Positions 17,651 through 26,968 of a stretch of 64,000 nt of DNA are shown one piece after another. Every line of letters begins with the position of its first letter. Within the stretch, counting starts at the first letter, position 1. Made by a program: the position numbers and the translations under genes. The stretch lies in assembly GCF_001899075.1 (NCBI RefSeq), contig NZ_MKVA01000005.1:992001-1056000 (forward strand). Reading direction: 5' to 3'. The notes beneath the pieces are model-generated. The model was not told the DNA's origin and made no database searches. It saw nothing but the letters and a program-made list of their open reading frames with translations. Origin of the DNA: Devosia sp. 67-54 (lineage in GTDB: Bacteria > Pseudomonadota > Alphaproteobacteria > Rhizobiales > Devosiaceae).

Positions 17651-18472
17651 TCAGCCGCTTAGATCGGCGACCACCTGATCCATGGCCGAAGCCGGCTGCA
17701 GCGCTCCTGCCTCGCCCACCACCTTGGCGGGGATGCCGACGACGGTGACGCGCGGCGGCACGTCCTTGACCACCACCGAGCCGGCGCCGACGCGGGCGCA
17801 GTCGCCGACTTTGATATTGCCCAGGATGATGGCGCCGGCGCCGATCAGCACGCCATCGCCGATCTTGGGGTGGCGATCCTCATCGGCCTTGCCGGTGCCC
17901 CCCAGCGTTACGCCCTGCAGGATCGAGACATTGTCGCCGATCACCGCAGTCTCGCCGGCAACGAAGCCGGTGGCGTGGTCGAGCATGATGCCCTTGCCGA
18001 TGCGGCAGGCGGGATTGATGTCGACCTGGAACACCTGGCTCGAGCGGCTCTGCAGATAGAGGGCAAAATCCTTGCGGCCGGCGAGGAACAGCGCGTGCGC
18101 GAAGCGATGCGTCTGGATCGCCTGATAGCCCTTGAAATAGAGGAACGGCACGATGGCGCGGTGCGTCGCCGGATCGCGCTCGAGGGTGGCGGCGAGGTCG
18201 GCGCGCGCCTCGGCGCCGATCGCCGGCCTGAAGTCCAGCGCGTCATGGAAGGCCTGGCGGATCAAATCGGCCGACACGTCGGGATGGTCGAGCCGCTCGG
18301 CCAGCCGATGCGCCAGCGCCGCCTCGAAGCTTTCGTGGTTCAGCACATTGGCCATCACCATCGAGCTGAGGCTCGGCTCGGACTGGAGGACGTCGCGGGC
18401 GTTGGCCCGGACGGCGTCCCAGACGGGGTCCATGGATGCCACGGCCACTGGCGATTTGAGCGATACGCTCAT
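17651..18472 (-). CDS. cysE: serine O-acetyltransferase
   Basis: The 273-residue enzyme transfers acetyl from acetyl-CoA to serine, the first step of cysteine synthesis. An N-terminal helical domain (ANVLNHESFEAALAHRLAER, HDALDFRPAIGAEARADL) precedes the left-handed beta-helix with DINPACRIGKGIMLDHATG, GETAVIGDNVSILQGVTLGG and GDGVLIGAGAIILGNIKVG. H in LDHATG and the DP pair are the family active-site residues. GGAG eight bases before the ATG at 18472 supports this start. It follows the hydrolase gene, an order conserved in Rhizobiales. Confidence 0.97.
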   Translation of the reverse strand: MSVSLKSPVAVASMDPVWDAVRANARDVLQSEPSLSSMVMANVLNHESFEAALAHRLAERLDHPDVSADLIRQAFHDALDFRPAIGAEARADLAATLERDPATHRAIVPFLYFKGYQAIQTHRFAHALFLAGRKDFALYLQSRSSQVFQVDINPACRIGKGIMLDHATGFVAGETAVIGDNVSILQGVTLGGTGKADEDRHPKIGDGVLIGAGAIILGNIKVGDCARVGAGSVVVKDVPPRVTVVGIPAKVVGEAGALQPASAMDQVVADLSG

Positions 18473-18560
18473 CGAAAGATCTCCATCGCAGGATGCCGAT
18501 ATACGGCAAACCCATGCCGGGGACCAAGCCCCGAGGGGCAAAATGGTTCACGTTTTGCCG

Positions 18561-19310
18561 TCAGCGGCGAGCCAGGAATTCGAGCGCCGCCGCCTTGAAC
18601 TTCGGATCGCCGGTCGCCAGCATGTGGTTGCGCCTTGGGATGACGAAGGCCTCGCCGTGCGGCAGCAGCCGCGCCAGCGCCTCCGGGTTGCCGGCCATGT
18701 CGTCGGCGCTGCCCACCGCCACCAGCGTCGGCTGCACGATCCGCCGGACCTCGGCCTCCGGCATGGGTTCGCGCGAGGAGATCATGCAGGCGGCCAGCGC
18801 CGCCCGGTCGGCCCTCGAATGATCGGCAAAAATCCTGAACTGGCGGCCGGTTGCGCCTTTTACCTCAGCCAGCGAATCCGCGGTCAGCGCGGCGATGATC
18901 TCTTCGGAGTCCTCAAGTCCGGTGACGAGGTTGATGCCCATGCCGCCCCACACCGCCCGCGTCACGCGCTCGGGGTGGCGCAGCGCCAGATAGCCGGCGA
19001 TGCGTGCGCCCATGGAATAGCCCATGACCGGCAGGCTGGCGTGCCCCAAATGGTCGAGCAGGCGCGCCGCGTCGTCGGCCATGTCGTGGGCGAAATAGAG
19101 GTTCGGGTCGTAGAGCTTGCGGGACCCGCCATGGCCGCGATTGTCGATGGTGACAGGCGCCCAGCCGGCCTGCTGCAGCACCTCGACCCAGCCGGTGTTG
19201 AGCCAGTTGATCGCGCCGGACGACGCAAAGCCGTGAATCAGGAGGATGGGCCTGCCCTCGCCGTACACGTCATAGGCGAGGTCGATCCCGGCGGAGCGAA
19301 ACATTGGCAT
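18561..19310 (-). CDS. alpha/beta-fold hydrolase
   Basis: The 249-residue protein has the oxyanion segment ILLIHGFASSG, DNRGHGGSRKL, the nucleophile elbow MGYSMGARIAGYLALRHPER and a terminal RRNHML with the catalytic His; VAVGSADDMAG supplies the Asp. The substrate is unknown. ATG at 19310 or 19304 could start it. It lies upstream of cysE on the same strand, separated by 88 bases, an association seen in related genomes. Confidence 0.9.
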   Translation of the reverse strand: MPMFRSAGIDLAYDVYGEGRPILLIHGFASSGAINWLNTGWVEVLQQAGWAPVTIDNRGHGGSRKLYDPNLYFAHDMADDAARLLDHLGHASLPVMGYSMGARIAGYLALRHPERVTRAVWGGMGINLVTGLEDSEEIIAALTADSLAEVKGATGRQFRIFADHSRADRAALAACMISSREPMPEAEVRRIVQPTLVAVGSADDMAGNPEALARLLPHGEAFVIPRRNHMLATGDPKFKAAALEFLARR

Positions 19311-19373
19311 GCCGGCCGAGTAGCACGCCGCCCCTTGCCCTCCAACAGCGGACATGGTTGCTCTGCGGGCGAG

Positions 19374-19892
19374 ATGACCGACATCCGTTTCGCCTACGCC
19401 ACTCTCGACGATGTGCCGCGTGTCGCCGCGCTGGTCGAGACGGCCTATCGCGGCGAGGCCGCGGCCACCGGCTGGACCAACGAAGCGGCATTCCTCACCG
19501 GTCCGCGCAGCTCGCCGCAGGAGGTGGAGCGGCTGGTGCGGGCGGCCGAGTCGCGCTTCGTGCTGGCGCTGGACGACGACATCCTCGCGGGCTCCGCCCT
19601 GATCAAGCGGCACCACGACGGGGCGTATTTCGGCATGTTCGCCATCGATCCGGCGCGGCAGCAGCAGGGGCTGGGCAAGGCCATGATGGCGCAATGCGAA
19701 ACCGCGGTGCGCGAGCTCTGGGCGGCAAGATATCTGCGACTCGGCGTCATCAGCCTCCGGCACGAATTGATCGCCTGGTACGAGCGCCGCGGCTTCGTCG
19801 TGACCGGCGAGCGCGAGCCGTTCCCGTTCGACGAGGCTCCGGGCGCGCTGCGGACCGATTTCGACCTGGTGGTCCTTCAAAAGCCACTTTAG
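19374..19892 (+). CDS. GNAT family N-acetyltransferase
   Basis: This 172-residue protein has the acetyl-CoA binding loop in MFAIDPARQQQGLGKAMM (Q/R-x-x-G-x-G/A) and the C-terminal LIAWYERRGFVVTGEREPFP typical of GNAT enzymes. The acceptor substrate is unknown. It is divergent from the hydrolase gene at 19310 across 63 bases and only has a weak ribosome-binding site (GGGCGAG). Confidence 0.9.
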   Translation: MTDIRFAYATLDDVPRVAALVETAYRGEAAATGWTNEAAFLTGPRSSPQEVERLVRAAESRFVLALDDDILAGSALIKRHHDGAYFGMFAIDPARQQQGLGKAMMAQCETAVRELWAARYLRLGVISLRHELIAWYERRGFVVTGEREPFPFDEAPGALRTDFDLVVLQKPL

Positions 19893-19940
19893 GCCCTATA
19901 TGGTCGCGCCGACCGCAACCTCCTCATTCGCGAGACGTCC

Positions 19941-20189
19941 ATGGCCGCCCATCAGAGCACCCCGCATTTCCACAATACCGAGGGCCTGAAGCGCATCGAG
20001 GTCGGCTCCAAGGAATTCATGTGCGTGGGCGCCCTGCCGCCGTTCGACCATCCGCACATCTACATCGACATGGGCAAGGACACCGAGATCGTGTGCTCCT
20101 ATTGCTCGACGCTCTACGTGTACAATCCGGAGCTGGCCCCGGGCACCTCGCAGCCGCTGTCGGCCGTGTACCAGGCCGAACACGCCTAG
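19941..20189 (+). CDS. zinc-finger (CHCC-type) domain protein
   Basis: The 82-residue protein shows the CHCC pattern: FMCVGALPPFDHPHIYID followed by IVCSYCSTLYVY, so Cys28, one His and the CxxC pair can bind zinc. The domain is that of mitochondrial NDUFS6 and its alphaproteobacterial relatives, where it is linked with respiratory complex I assembly. The gene is followed after ten bases by the FAD monooxygenase. Confidence 0.9.
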   Translation: MAAHQSTPHFHNTEGLKRIEVGSKEFMCVGALPPFDHPHIYIDMGKDTEIVCSYCSTLYVYNPELAPGTSQPLSAVYQAEHA

Positions 20190-20198
20190 TTTCGCGTC

Positions 20199-21443
20199 AT
20201 GGCCAATGGCCGGACCATCTACATCGCCGGAGCCGGCATCGCCGGCATGACGCTGGCGCTGGCGCTGGCGAAGTTCGGCGCCACCGTGGTCGTGCTCGAG
20301 CGCAACAGCAAGGTGCAGGAGGTGGGCGCCGGGCTGCAGATCAGCCCGAACGCACGGCGCGTCCTCAACCAGTTGGGCCTCGACAAGACCATTGCGGCGC
20401 GCAGCTTCGAGCCCAGGGCCATCGACGTCTACCCCTACCGCGCCAAGGCGCCGGTGGTCAGCCTCGAGCTCGGCCCGGTCATGCGCGAGCGGTACGGCGT
20501 GCCCTATGCCGTGATGCACCGCGCCGACCTTGCCGACGCGCTGTACCGGGCCTGCAAGCGGTTCGCCAATATCGACCTGCTGTTCGGGGTACGCGGCTTC
20601 GATGCGGTCAACCACGCGCGCGGCACGTCGCTGGTGGTCGACGAAGCCAATGGCGGCAATCGGAGCGCCCGGGTGTTCGCGCTGGTCGGGGCCGACGGCG
20701 TGCGCTCGGAAACGCGCACGCGTGTGCTCAATGGCCCTGCGGCCACCTATTCCGGCTTCGTTGCGTGGCGTACGACGATCTCGGCCGACCTGCTCCAGGG
20801 CGTGCTGGCGCTCGACCGCACCACGATGCTGCTGGCACCGGGCTACCACATGGTGTGCTACCCGCTGCCGGCGCGGAAACAGGTCAACGTCGCGCTATTC
20901 GTCAAGACCAAGGCAAAGGACCTTGCCGGCGATACGCCGCCGAAAGAGCCCAAGCTCCCCTGGGCCGCGATGTCTTCGCCCACCATCGATGCCGTCGTGC
21001 GCCTGGCGCAGGGCGGCTGGGGCTATTGGATCGTCGACACGGTGGATGCCGCCGTGTGGTCGGACGGGGGTGTAGGTCTCATCGGCGACGCTGCGCACGC
21101 GATGCTGCCGTTCCAGGCGCAGGGCGCGGCGATGGGCATCGAAGATGCCGCCATCCTCGCGCCGCTGCTGATGACCGAACCCGACGCCGCCTCGGCCTTC
21201 CAGCGCTTTGGCGCCATGCGCAAGGAGCGGGTCGAGCGCGTCCGCAAGATTTCGGACTTCAACGGCTTCGCCTACCATCTCGAATGGCCGTTCACGCTCG
21301 GACGCGACGCCGTGCTGCGCGCGCAGGGTCCGCGCGGCCATCTCAAGCGCCTCGACTGGCTCTACGGCTTCGACGCCGCTCCCGAGCCGGCAGTCCCACC
21401 GCCCGACCGCGCCGCAAGGCTGGCCGAGGGCAGCGGGCCTTAG
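20199..21443 (+). CDS. FAD-dependent aromatic-ring monooxygenase-like protein
   Basis: The 414-residue flavoprotein belongs to the PHBH/UbiH/salicylate hydroxylase group: GAGIAGMTLALALAKFGATV (FAD dinucleotide fold), VGADGVRSETR (the DG motif for NAD(P)H and FAD) and GLIGDAAHAMLPFQAQGAAM (GD motif). It probably hydroxylates an aromatic or similar ring compound. The substrate is unknown. It is tightly linked to the zinc-finger gene and followed by an efflux-type MFS gene. Confidence 0.92.
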   Translation: MANGRTIYIAGAGIAGMTLALALAKFGATVVVLERNSKVQEVGAGLQISPNARRVLNQLGLDKTIAARSFEPRAIDVYPYRAKAPVVSLELGPVMRERYGVPYAVMHRADLADALYRACKRFANIDLLFGVRGFDAVNHARGTSLVVDEANGGNRSARVFALVGADGVRSETRTRVLNGPAATYSGFVAWRTTISADLLQGVLALDRTTMLLAPGYHMVCYPLPARKQVNVALFVKTKAKDLAGDTPPKEPKLPWAAMSSPTIDAVVRLAQGGWGYWIVDTVDAAVWSDGGVGLIGDAAHAMLPFQAQGAAMGIEDAAILAPLLMTEPDAASAFQRFGAMRKERVERVRKISDFNGFAYHLEWPFTLGRDAVLRAQGPRGHLKRLDWLYGFDAAPEPAVPPPDRAARLAEGSGP

Positions 21444-21501
21444 CGCTTGCGCTTGCCCGCGCCCCTGTGTCAACTGCCGCCCTTGCAACGCCCGAGACTC
21501 C

Positions 21502-22833
21502 ATGGCCTCTGACCGCAAAGACTCGCCGCTCACCCTCGCCTGCATCCTCATTACCATCCTGTTGGACATGGTGGGCTATGGCATCATCGTTCCGGTGTTG
21601 CCCGAACTGATCAAGGATCTGACCGGCGGCGGCGTGGCCGAGGCGGCGGTGTTCGGTGGCTGGCTGGTCTTCGTCTACGCCTCGATGCAGTTCCTGTTCT
21701 CGCCGGTGCTGGGCAACCTCAGCGACCGTTTCGGCCGCCGGCCGGTGCTGCTCGGCTCATTGCTGGGGCTGACGTTCGACTACACCATGATGGGGTTCGC
21801 CCCCGTCGTCTGGTACCTGTTCATCGGCCGCTTCGTGTCGGGGGTCGCCGGCGCCGCGGTCGCCACGGCCACCGCCTACATGGCCGACATCACTCATCCC
21901 GCCAAGCGCACGCAGCGCTTCGGCCTGATCGGGGCTGCGTTCGGTCTCGGCTTCATCATCGGCCCGGTGATCGGCGGCGAACTAGGCGAATTCGGCCCCA
22001 AGGTGCCGTTCTATGCGGCGGCGGTGCTCGCCTTCGCCAACTTCCTCTTCGGCCTGTTCGTGCTGCCGGAATCGCTCGACCACAAGCATCGCCGGCCCTT
22101 CAGCATCCGCCGCGCCAATCCGTTCGGGGCGCTGCTGTCGCTGCGGAAATTCCCGGTGGTGCTGTGGCTGATGCTGGCGCTGTTCATGTTCACCACGGCG
22201 GCGCAGGCGTTCCCCTCGGTCTACAACTACTTCACCATCGAGGTGTTCAACTTCACCTCGTCGCAGATCGGCCGCACGCTCGGGCTGTTCGGCATCGTCT
22301 TCGCGCTGTTCCAGGCGTTCGGCGTCGGCCCGCTGGTCAAGCGCTTCACCGAGACGCCGGTGGTGGTCGTCGGGATGCTGGCGGCGGTCGTCGCCTTCAC
22401 CGGCATTGCCTTCATCAAGCACGAAGTCTGGGTCTATGTGTACATCGTCATCGGCGCCGTCAGCGGGCTCGCTGCGCCGGCCATCAATGGCGTGCTGTCG
22501 CGGCAGGTGCCCGACAACGCGCAGGGCGAATTGCAGGGCGCGGTGAACGCCGCCAACTCGCTGGCCACCATCATCGGTCCGCTCGCGGCCACGCAGATCT
22601 TCGCCTATTTCACCTATGGCGAGGGCTCGCCGGGCTATTTCCCCGGGGCGCCGTTCGTCGGCGCCGCCGTCCTGACCGCCGGCGCGGTGGTGCTGTTCAC
22701 CGCCATCGCGCTCCGCTTCGATCTCGGCCACAAGCCGAGCGTCGCGACGCATCCGCGAACTCCGGAAATGTCGCCCCCGGGCCAGATGCACATTCCCCGC
22801 GATGCCCACGAGGACGTACAGCCGCCTCTCTAG
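21502..22833 (+). CDS. MFS transporter of the TCR/Tet family
   Basis: The 443-residue protein has 12 hydrophobic segments with GNLSDRFGRRPVLLGSLLGL (motif A between TM2 and TM3) and GAAFGLGFIIGPVIGGELGE (motif C of drug antiporters). Such proteins export drugs or small molecules with proton exchange. The hydrophilic tail contains two histidines and is rich in Pro. It follows the monooxygenase by 58 bases and could export a product of it or be unrelated. Confidence 0.9.
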   Translation: MASDRKDSPLTLACILITILLDMVGYGIIVPVLPELIKDLTGGGVAEAAVFGGWLVFVYASMQFLFSPVLGNLSDRFGRRPVLLGSLLGLTFDYTMMGFAPVVWYLFIGRFVSGVAGAAVATATAYMADITHPAKRTQRFGLIGAAFGLGFIIGPVIGGELGEFGPKVPFYAAAVLAFANFLFGLFVLPESLDHKHRRPFSIRRANPFGALLSLRKFPVVLWLMLALFMFTTAAQAFPSVYNYFTIEVFNFTSSQIGRTLGLFGIVFALFQAFGVGPLVKRFTETPVVVVGMLAAVVAFTGIAFIKHEVWVYVYIVIGAVSGLAAPAINGVLSRQVPDNAQGELQGAVNAANSLATIIGPLAATQIFAYFTYGEGSPGYFPGAPFVGAAVLTAGAVVLFTAIALRFDLGHKPSVATHPRTPEMSPPGQMHIPRDAHEDVQPPL

Positions 22834-22916
22834 GACTTTGTCAGGACAAGCGGGAGCGCCGCGCCGTGTCGGCAGCGCCATGCGCCCAGCCGGGCCCGTG
22901 GTGAGGCGGCAGGACG

Positions 22917-24335
22917 CTACTTGCCGATCGTGCTGGGCCAGGTGCCGTGCTGCTCGCCGGGGCGGTCGATGAGCTCGAAGCCGTGGGCGCCAAAGAAATC
23001 GCGCTGGCCCTGCGTCAGGTTGGCGGTGCCCAGCGCCTGACGGTAGCTGTCGAAATAGGCGAGCGAGGCGGAAAGGCAGATCATTGGGAACTCGCCGAGG
23101 GCGGCTTCGGCCACCACCTTGCGCAGCGATTTGTGCGCGTCCTGCATGATGGCGACGAAATCGGGCACCATCAGCAGGTTCTGCGCCCCGCCCTTGGCAT
23201 AGGCGGCAGACATCTGGTCAAGGAAGCGCGAACGGATGATGCAGCCATTGCGCCAGATCTTGGCGATGGTGGCGAGCGGCAGGTTCCAGCCGTTCTCCTC
23301 GGACGCCTTGGCCAGCACGGCGAAGCCCTGCGCGTAGGAGACGATCTTGCCGGCGAGCAGCGCCTTCTCCAGCTCGGCGAGCGGCACGTCGGCCTTGCCG
23401 GCGCTGCGCTTGCCGTAGACCTTCTCGGCGGCGACGCGCTCGTCCTTGCGCGAGCTGATCGAGCGGGCGGCCACGGCGCCCTCGATGGCCGTCGCCGGCA
23501 CGCCGAGTTGCTGGCCGGCGATGGCGGACCACACGCCGGTGCCCTTCTGGCCGGCCTTGTCGAGGATCAGCTCGACCAGCGGCTTGCCGGTCTTGGGCTC
23601 AATGGCCTCGAGCACGTAGCCGGTGATCTCGATGAGGTAGGAGTTGAGCGGCCCCTTGTTCCACGCCTTGAACACGTCGGACGCCGCCTTTGGGTTCATC
23701 CCCAGGCCGTCGCGCATCACCCCATAGACCTCGGCGATCATCTGCATGTCGCCATATTCGATGCCGTTGTGGATGGTCTTGACGAAGTGGCCGGCGCCGC
23801 CCTCGCCCAGATAAGCGCAGCACGGCTCGCCGTTGAACTTGGCCGAGATGGCTTCGAGGATGGGCTGGGCGTTCTTCCACTGCGCCTCGGCGCCGCCGAC
23901 CATGATCGAGGGACCGTGCCGGGCCCCCTCCTCGCCGCCGGAAACGCCGATGCCGAGATAGCCGATGCCCTTGCGCTGCAGATAGTCGAAGCGCCGCTGC
24001 GTGTCGGTATAGAGCGAATTGCCGCATTCGAGGATGGCGTCACCGGGTTCGAGCATCGGCAGCAATTGCTCGATCATCTCGTCGACCGGCTTGCCGGCCT
24101 TGACCATGATGATGATCGAGCGCGGCCGCTTCACCGACTGGATGAAGGCCTTGATGTCGGCTTCAGGAATGCATTTGCCGTCGAGCCCCTGCGCTTTCGC
24201 CACCACCATGAAATCGTCGATCTTGCTGGCGGTGCGGTTGTGCACTGCGATGGTGTAGCCTTTTTCGGCAATGTTCAGCGCCAGGTTGGAGCCCATCACG
24301 GCAAGACCAATAAGGCCGATATCGGCAGACGGCAT
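22917..24335 (-). CDS. gnd: 6-phosphogluconate dehydrogenase, decarboxylating
   Basis: The 472-residue enzyme oxidises 6-phosphogluconate to ribulose 5-phosphate with NADP+. The N-terminal Rossmann motif is GLIGLAVMGSNLALNIAEKG, followed by HNRT, SGGEEGARHGPSIMVGG and GHFVKTIHNGIEYGDMQMIA with the catalytic Lys and His. The IIRSRFLDQM region and the C-terminal domain are complete. AGGAGCTTTC precedes the ATG at 24335. It is divergent from the gluconate 5-dehydrogenase-like gene, giving a sugar-acid module. Confidence 0.97.
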   Translation of the reverse strand: MPSADIGLIGLAVMGSNLALNIAEKGYTIAVHNRTASKIDDFMVVAKAQGLDGKCIPEADIKAFIQSVKRPRSIIIMVKAGKPVDEMIEQLLPMLEPGDAILECGNSLYTDTQRRFDYLQRKGIGYLGIGVSGGEEGARHGPSIMVGGAEAQWKNAQPILEAISAKFNGEPCCAYLGEGGAGHFVKTIHNGIEYGDMQMIAEVYGVMRDGLGMNPKAASDVFKAWNKGPLNSYLIEITGYVLEAIEPKTGKPLVELILDKAGQKGTGVWSAIAGQQLGVPATAIEGAVAARSISSRKDERVAAEKVYGKRSAGKADVPLAELEKALLAGKIVSYAQGFAVLAKASEENGWNLPLATIAKIWRNGCIIRSRFLDQMSAAYAKGGAQNLLMVPDFVAIMQDAHKSLRKVVAEAALGEFPMICLSASLAYFDSYRQALGTANLTQGQRDFFGAHGFELIDRPGEQHGTWPSTIGK

Positions 24336-24504
24336 GAAAGCTCCTCCAAGGCGCAAAGTGTTCTTTTCGGTGAACTTTCTGGCACGCGACACCGGCTTTT
24401 GCCAGCCTAAAAGCGGCCGGGAATCCAAGGCTGCAAGCGCTGTCAGCCCTTAACAGCCGACCGCGGCTGCGCTACTGCCGGCCCATTGGATCGGAGGCCC
24501 GTGA

Positions 24505-25275
24505 ATGGATAGCCTGTCCCAGTTCAGTCTCGCCGGAAAGCGCGCCCTGGTCACCGGATCAAGCCGCGGCATCGGCTTTGCCATCGCTGCTGCGCTGGCC
24601 GGTGCGGGTGCGGACGTCATCCTCAACTCGCGCGATCCCGAAACGCTGGGCAAGGCCACTGCCGACCTCGCCGAGTCCGGGGCACGGGCCCGCGCGGTGG
24701 CATTCGACGTCACCAGTTCGGTGAGCGTCGGGGACGCGGTCGAGTTCATCGAGCGCGACATTGGGCCGATCGACATCCTGGTCAACAACGCCGGCATGCA
24801 GTTCCGTGCGCCGCTGGAGGAGTTCCCCGAGGACAAATTCGAGCGGATCATGTCGACCAACGTCACCTCGGTGTATCTGGTCGGGCAGGCCGTGGCGAAG
24901 CGGATGATCCCGCGCGGCGCCGGCAAGATCGTCAACATCTGCTCGCTGATGAGCGGGGTGGCGCGCCCATCGATCGCCCCCTATGCCGCCAGCAAGGCGG
25001 CCGTCGCCAATCTCACCCGCGGCATGGCGACCGAATGGGCGCGGCACGGGCTCAACGTCAACGGCATCGCGCCGGGCTATTTCAAGACCGAGCTCAACGA
25101 GGCGCTGGTCAAGGATGCCGAGTTCAGCGCCTGGATCGGCCGCCGCACGCCGATGGGCCGCTGGGGCGAGGTCGCCGAACTGGGCGGCGCAGCGATCTTC
25201 CTGGCGTCCGATGCCGCGAGCTTCGTCAACGGCCACATCCTCTACGTCGACGGTGCCTTCATGGCGACGGTGTAG
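24505..25275 (+). CDS. SDR oxidoreductase, gluconate 5-dehydrogenase-like
   Basis: The 256-residue classical SDR has the TGSSRGIGFAIAAALAGAGA cofactor motif, NNAGMQFRAPLEEFPEDKFE and the catalytic S..Y..K (CSLMSGVARPSIAPYAASKA). FSLAGKRALVTGSSRGIG and the MQFRAPLEEF signature are those of gluconate/idonate 5-dehydrogenases, which interconvert 5-ketogluconate and gluconate. Its neighbours gntK and gnd make that assignment likely. A hairpin separates it from gntK. Confidence 0.88.
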   Translation: MDSLSQFSLAGKRALVTGSSRGIGFAIAAALAGAGADVILNSRDPETLGKATADLAESGARARAVAFDVTSSVSVGDAVEFIERDIGPIDILVNNAGMQFRAPLEEFPEDKFERIMSTNVTSVYLVGQAVAKRMIPRGAGKIVNICSLMSGVARPSIAPYAASKAAVANLTRGMATEWARHGLNVNGIAPGYFKTELNEALVKDAEFSAWIGRRTPMGRWGEVAELGGAAIFLASDAASFVNGHILYVDGAFMATV

Positions 25276-25309
25276 CGGCGCCCTTTTCTCGCGAGGTCGT
25301 ATCAGATAA

Positions 25310-25330
25310 GGCTGAAAAGCGCTTTCAGCC
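25310..25330 (+). promoter_or_regulatory. hairpin between the SDR gene and gluconokinase
   Basis: GGCTGAAA and TTTCAGCC form a perfect 8-base stem with a 5-base loop 17 bases before the gluconokinase start. It could be an operator, an attenuator or an mRNA-stability stem. Confidence 0.35.
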
Positions 25331-25347
25331 GTACGAGTCCTTCTCTC

Positions 25348-25887
25348 TTGAGTCTTCAGCCTGCCCGCATCCTCATCGTCATGGGCGTTTCGTCCAGCGG
25401 CAAGACCGTGACCGGCAAGGCCATCGCGCGGCGCCTGCACGCCCCGTTCCTTGATGGCGACGACTACCATCCGGACTCCAACAAGCAGAAGATGCACGCG
25501 GGCATTCCGCTCGACGACAACGACCGCTGGCCGTGGCTGTCGGCCTTGGCCAAGGCGCTGCACGAGGCGGCGGAGCAAAAGGGCGTGGCCGTCGGCGCCT
25601 GCTCGGCGCTCAAGCGCAGCTATCGCGACTATCTGCTGAAGGAGGCAGGCGAGCCGATCCTGTTCGTCTATCTCGAGGGCAGCCAGAAGCTGATCGAGGA
25701 GCGAGCCTCGGCTCGCCACCACGAGTTCATGCCCTCGTCGCTGGTCGGCAGCCAGTTCGAGACGCTCGAAGTCCCCGGCGCGGACGAAAACGCTATCAGC
25801 GAGCCGGTCACCCTGCCCGTCGAAACCATCGCCGAGCGCGTCGTAAAGGCGGTTCCGCATTTGAAGAGCTTCCGGCGGAAGCAGTAG
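25348..25887 (+). CDS. gntK: gluconokinase
   Basis: The 179-residue kinase phosphorylates gluconate to 6-phosphogluconate. It has the P-loop MGVSSSGKTVTGKAIARRLH, the family signature DGDDYHPDSNKQKMHAGIPL, DDNDRWPWL and VACSALKR-like GACSALKRSYRDYL. No ATG lies before the P-loop strand, so the TTG at 25348 is the likely start. The product feeds gnd at 22917. The last 80 bases overlap the DUF89 gene on the other strand. Confidence 0.95.
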   Translation: MSLQPARILIVMGVSSSGKTVTGKAIARRLHAPFLDGDDYHPDSNKQKMHAGIPLDDNDRWPWLSALAKALHEAAEQKGVAVGACSALKRSYRDYLLKEAGEPILFVYLEGSQKLIEERASARHHEFMPSSLVGSQFETLEVPGADENAISEPVTLPVETIAERVVKAVPHLKSFRRKQ

Positions 25888-26929
25888 CGTCGCGCACCGG
25901 CACCTGCTGCACCGCGACGATCGAGCCATCCATCGGAAACTCGTGCTTCGACAGCGCCGTCGGCCAATCCGTCATGCCGGCAAGGCAGTAGGATTTGATC
26001 GAGCGTAGCGACAGGAGCGGCGCGGCCGGCAGCACGGGCAGGTCCTGGAAGGGCGTCTCGACCGGCACGGTCACGTCGCCGATAGCCCGGCGGAAATTGA
26101 GGTCGCCCTTGAGGACGTTGAGGACATCCGGCCCTTCCCCCAATTCGTCGAGCGGCAGCCGGTCGAAGAATTTCGGCGACGACCAGAAGGCATGCGCGGC
26201 GAAGCGGATTCCGCCGCGCTGCACCGCGTTTTGCAGGCGCTTGCCGAAGCCGTCGCTGCCCAGCCGGTCGAACAGGATGGTGACGTCGTCGGCGGTGGTG
26301 TCGGAGACGAACATCGGCAATTGCTTGACGTGCACCACCACCTCGACGCCAGCCTCCGCCGCGATGACGCACAGGATCAGGTCGGCGACGAACTCGCCGC
26401 CGAAATTGTCGGCGATGAGGTTCAGCCGCCGGACGGAGCCGGCGTCGAGCGCCAGCGCCTCGCGCCCAAGCTCGTAGCGGCCGGTGGGCGAGCCGATCTG
26501 CGACAGATCGTGCGCATTGGCGTCGAGCGCCAGCGCCAGACCCTCAGCCAGCGTCGAGACGCGGCCGAGCGCGTCGTCGGCCCATTTGAGGTGCCGGTCG
26601 AGATCGCGGTGCTTGGTGGCGCGGAACGGATCGGCACGGGTGTCGGCGAAGCGTACCGCTTCGAGGATGCGGAAATACATCCAGAATTCGAAATCGAAGA
26701 ACGGCGCCTCGCCGATGCGCCGGCCGTTGACGCGCGCCGGAAATCCCTCCCAGCCCGCGAACGGCCAGTTGCCGAGGTCAACCACCATCGGCGCGCCGGC
26801 GGCGATGGCGCGCGAGATGGCCTCGAGCCGCGCCACGGTTTCGGTGTCGAAGCCGTCGCCGGCATTGCGAACGATCATCGGGATGCGCTTCGCCATCGTC
26901 TCGGCGACGAAGCGGCGATAACGCTCCAT
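25808..26929 (-). CDS. DUF89 / ARMT1-like damage-control phosphatase family protein
   Basis: The 373-residue protein contains the DUF89 landmarks LIADNFGGEFVADLILCVIA (metal-binding Asp-Asn), VHVKQLPMFVSDTTADD, LNVLKGDLNFRRAIGD and SIKSYCLAGMTDW. Family members are Mn- or Co-dependent phosphatases acting on damaged phosphometabolites. The C-terminal 26 codons overlap gluconokinase antisense. The ATG at 26929 is preferred to a GTG at 26956. Substrate unknown. Confidence 0.85.
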   Translation of the reverse strand: MERYRRFVAETMAKRIPMIVRNAGDGFDTETVARLEAISRAIAAGAPMVVDLGNWPFAGWEGFPARVNGRRIGEAPFFDFEFWMYFRILEAVRFADTRADPFRATKHRDLDRHLKWADDALGRVSTLAEGLALALDANAHDLSQIGSPTGRYELGREALALDAGSVRRLNLIADNFGGEFVADLILCVIAAEAGVEVVVHVKQLPMFVSDTTADDVTILFDRLGSDGFGKRLQNAVQRGGIRFAAHAFWSSPKFFDRLPLDELGEGPDVLNVLKGDLNFRRAIGDVTVPVETPFQDLPVLPAAPLLSLRSIKSYCLAGMTDWPTALSKHEFPMDGSIVAVQQVPVRDATASAGSSSNAEPPLRRARRWFRRAG

Positions 26930-26968
26930 GGGACCGACGGAGCGGGATCTAGGCACGCGGGGCCACCG

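Noticed and set aside
18561-19880. 439-codon extension of the hydrolase gene
   Set aside because: The upstream part is antisense to the GNAT gene; the hydrolase fold begins at about 19310.
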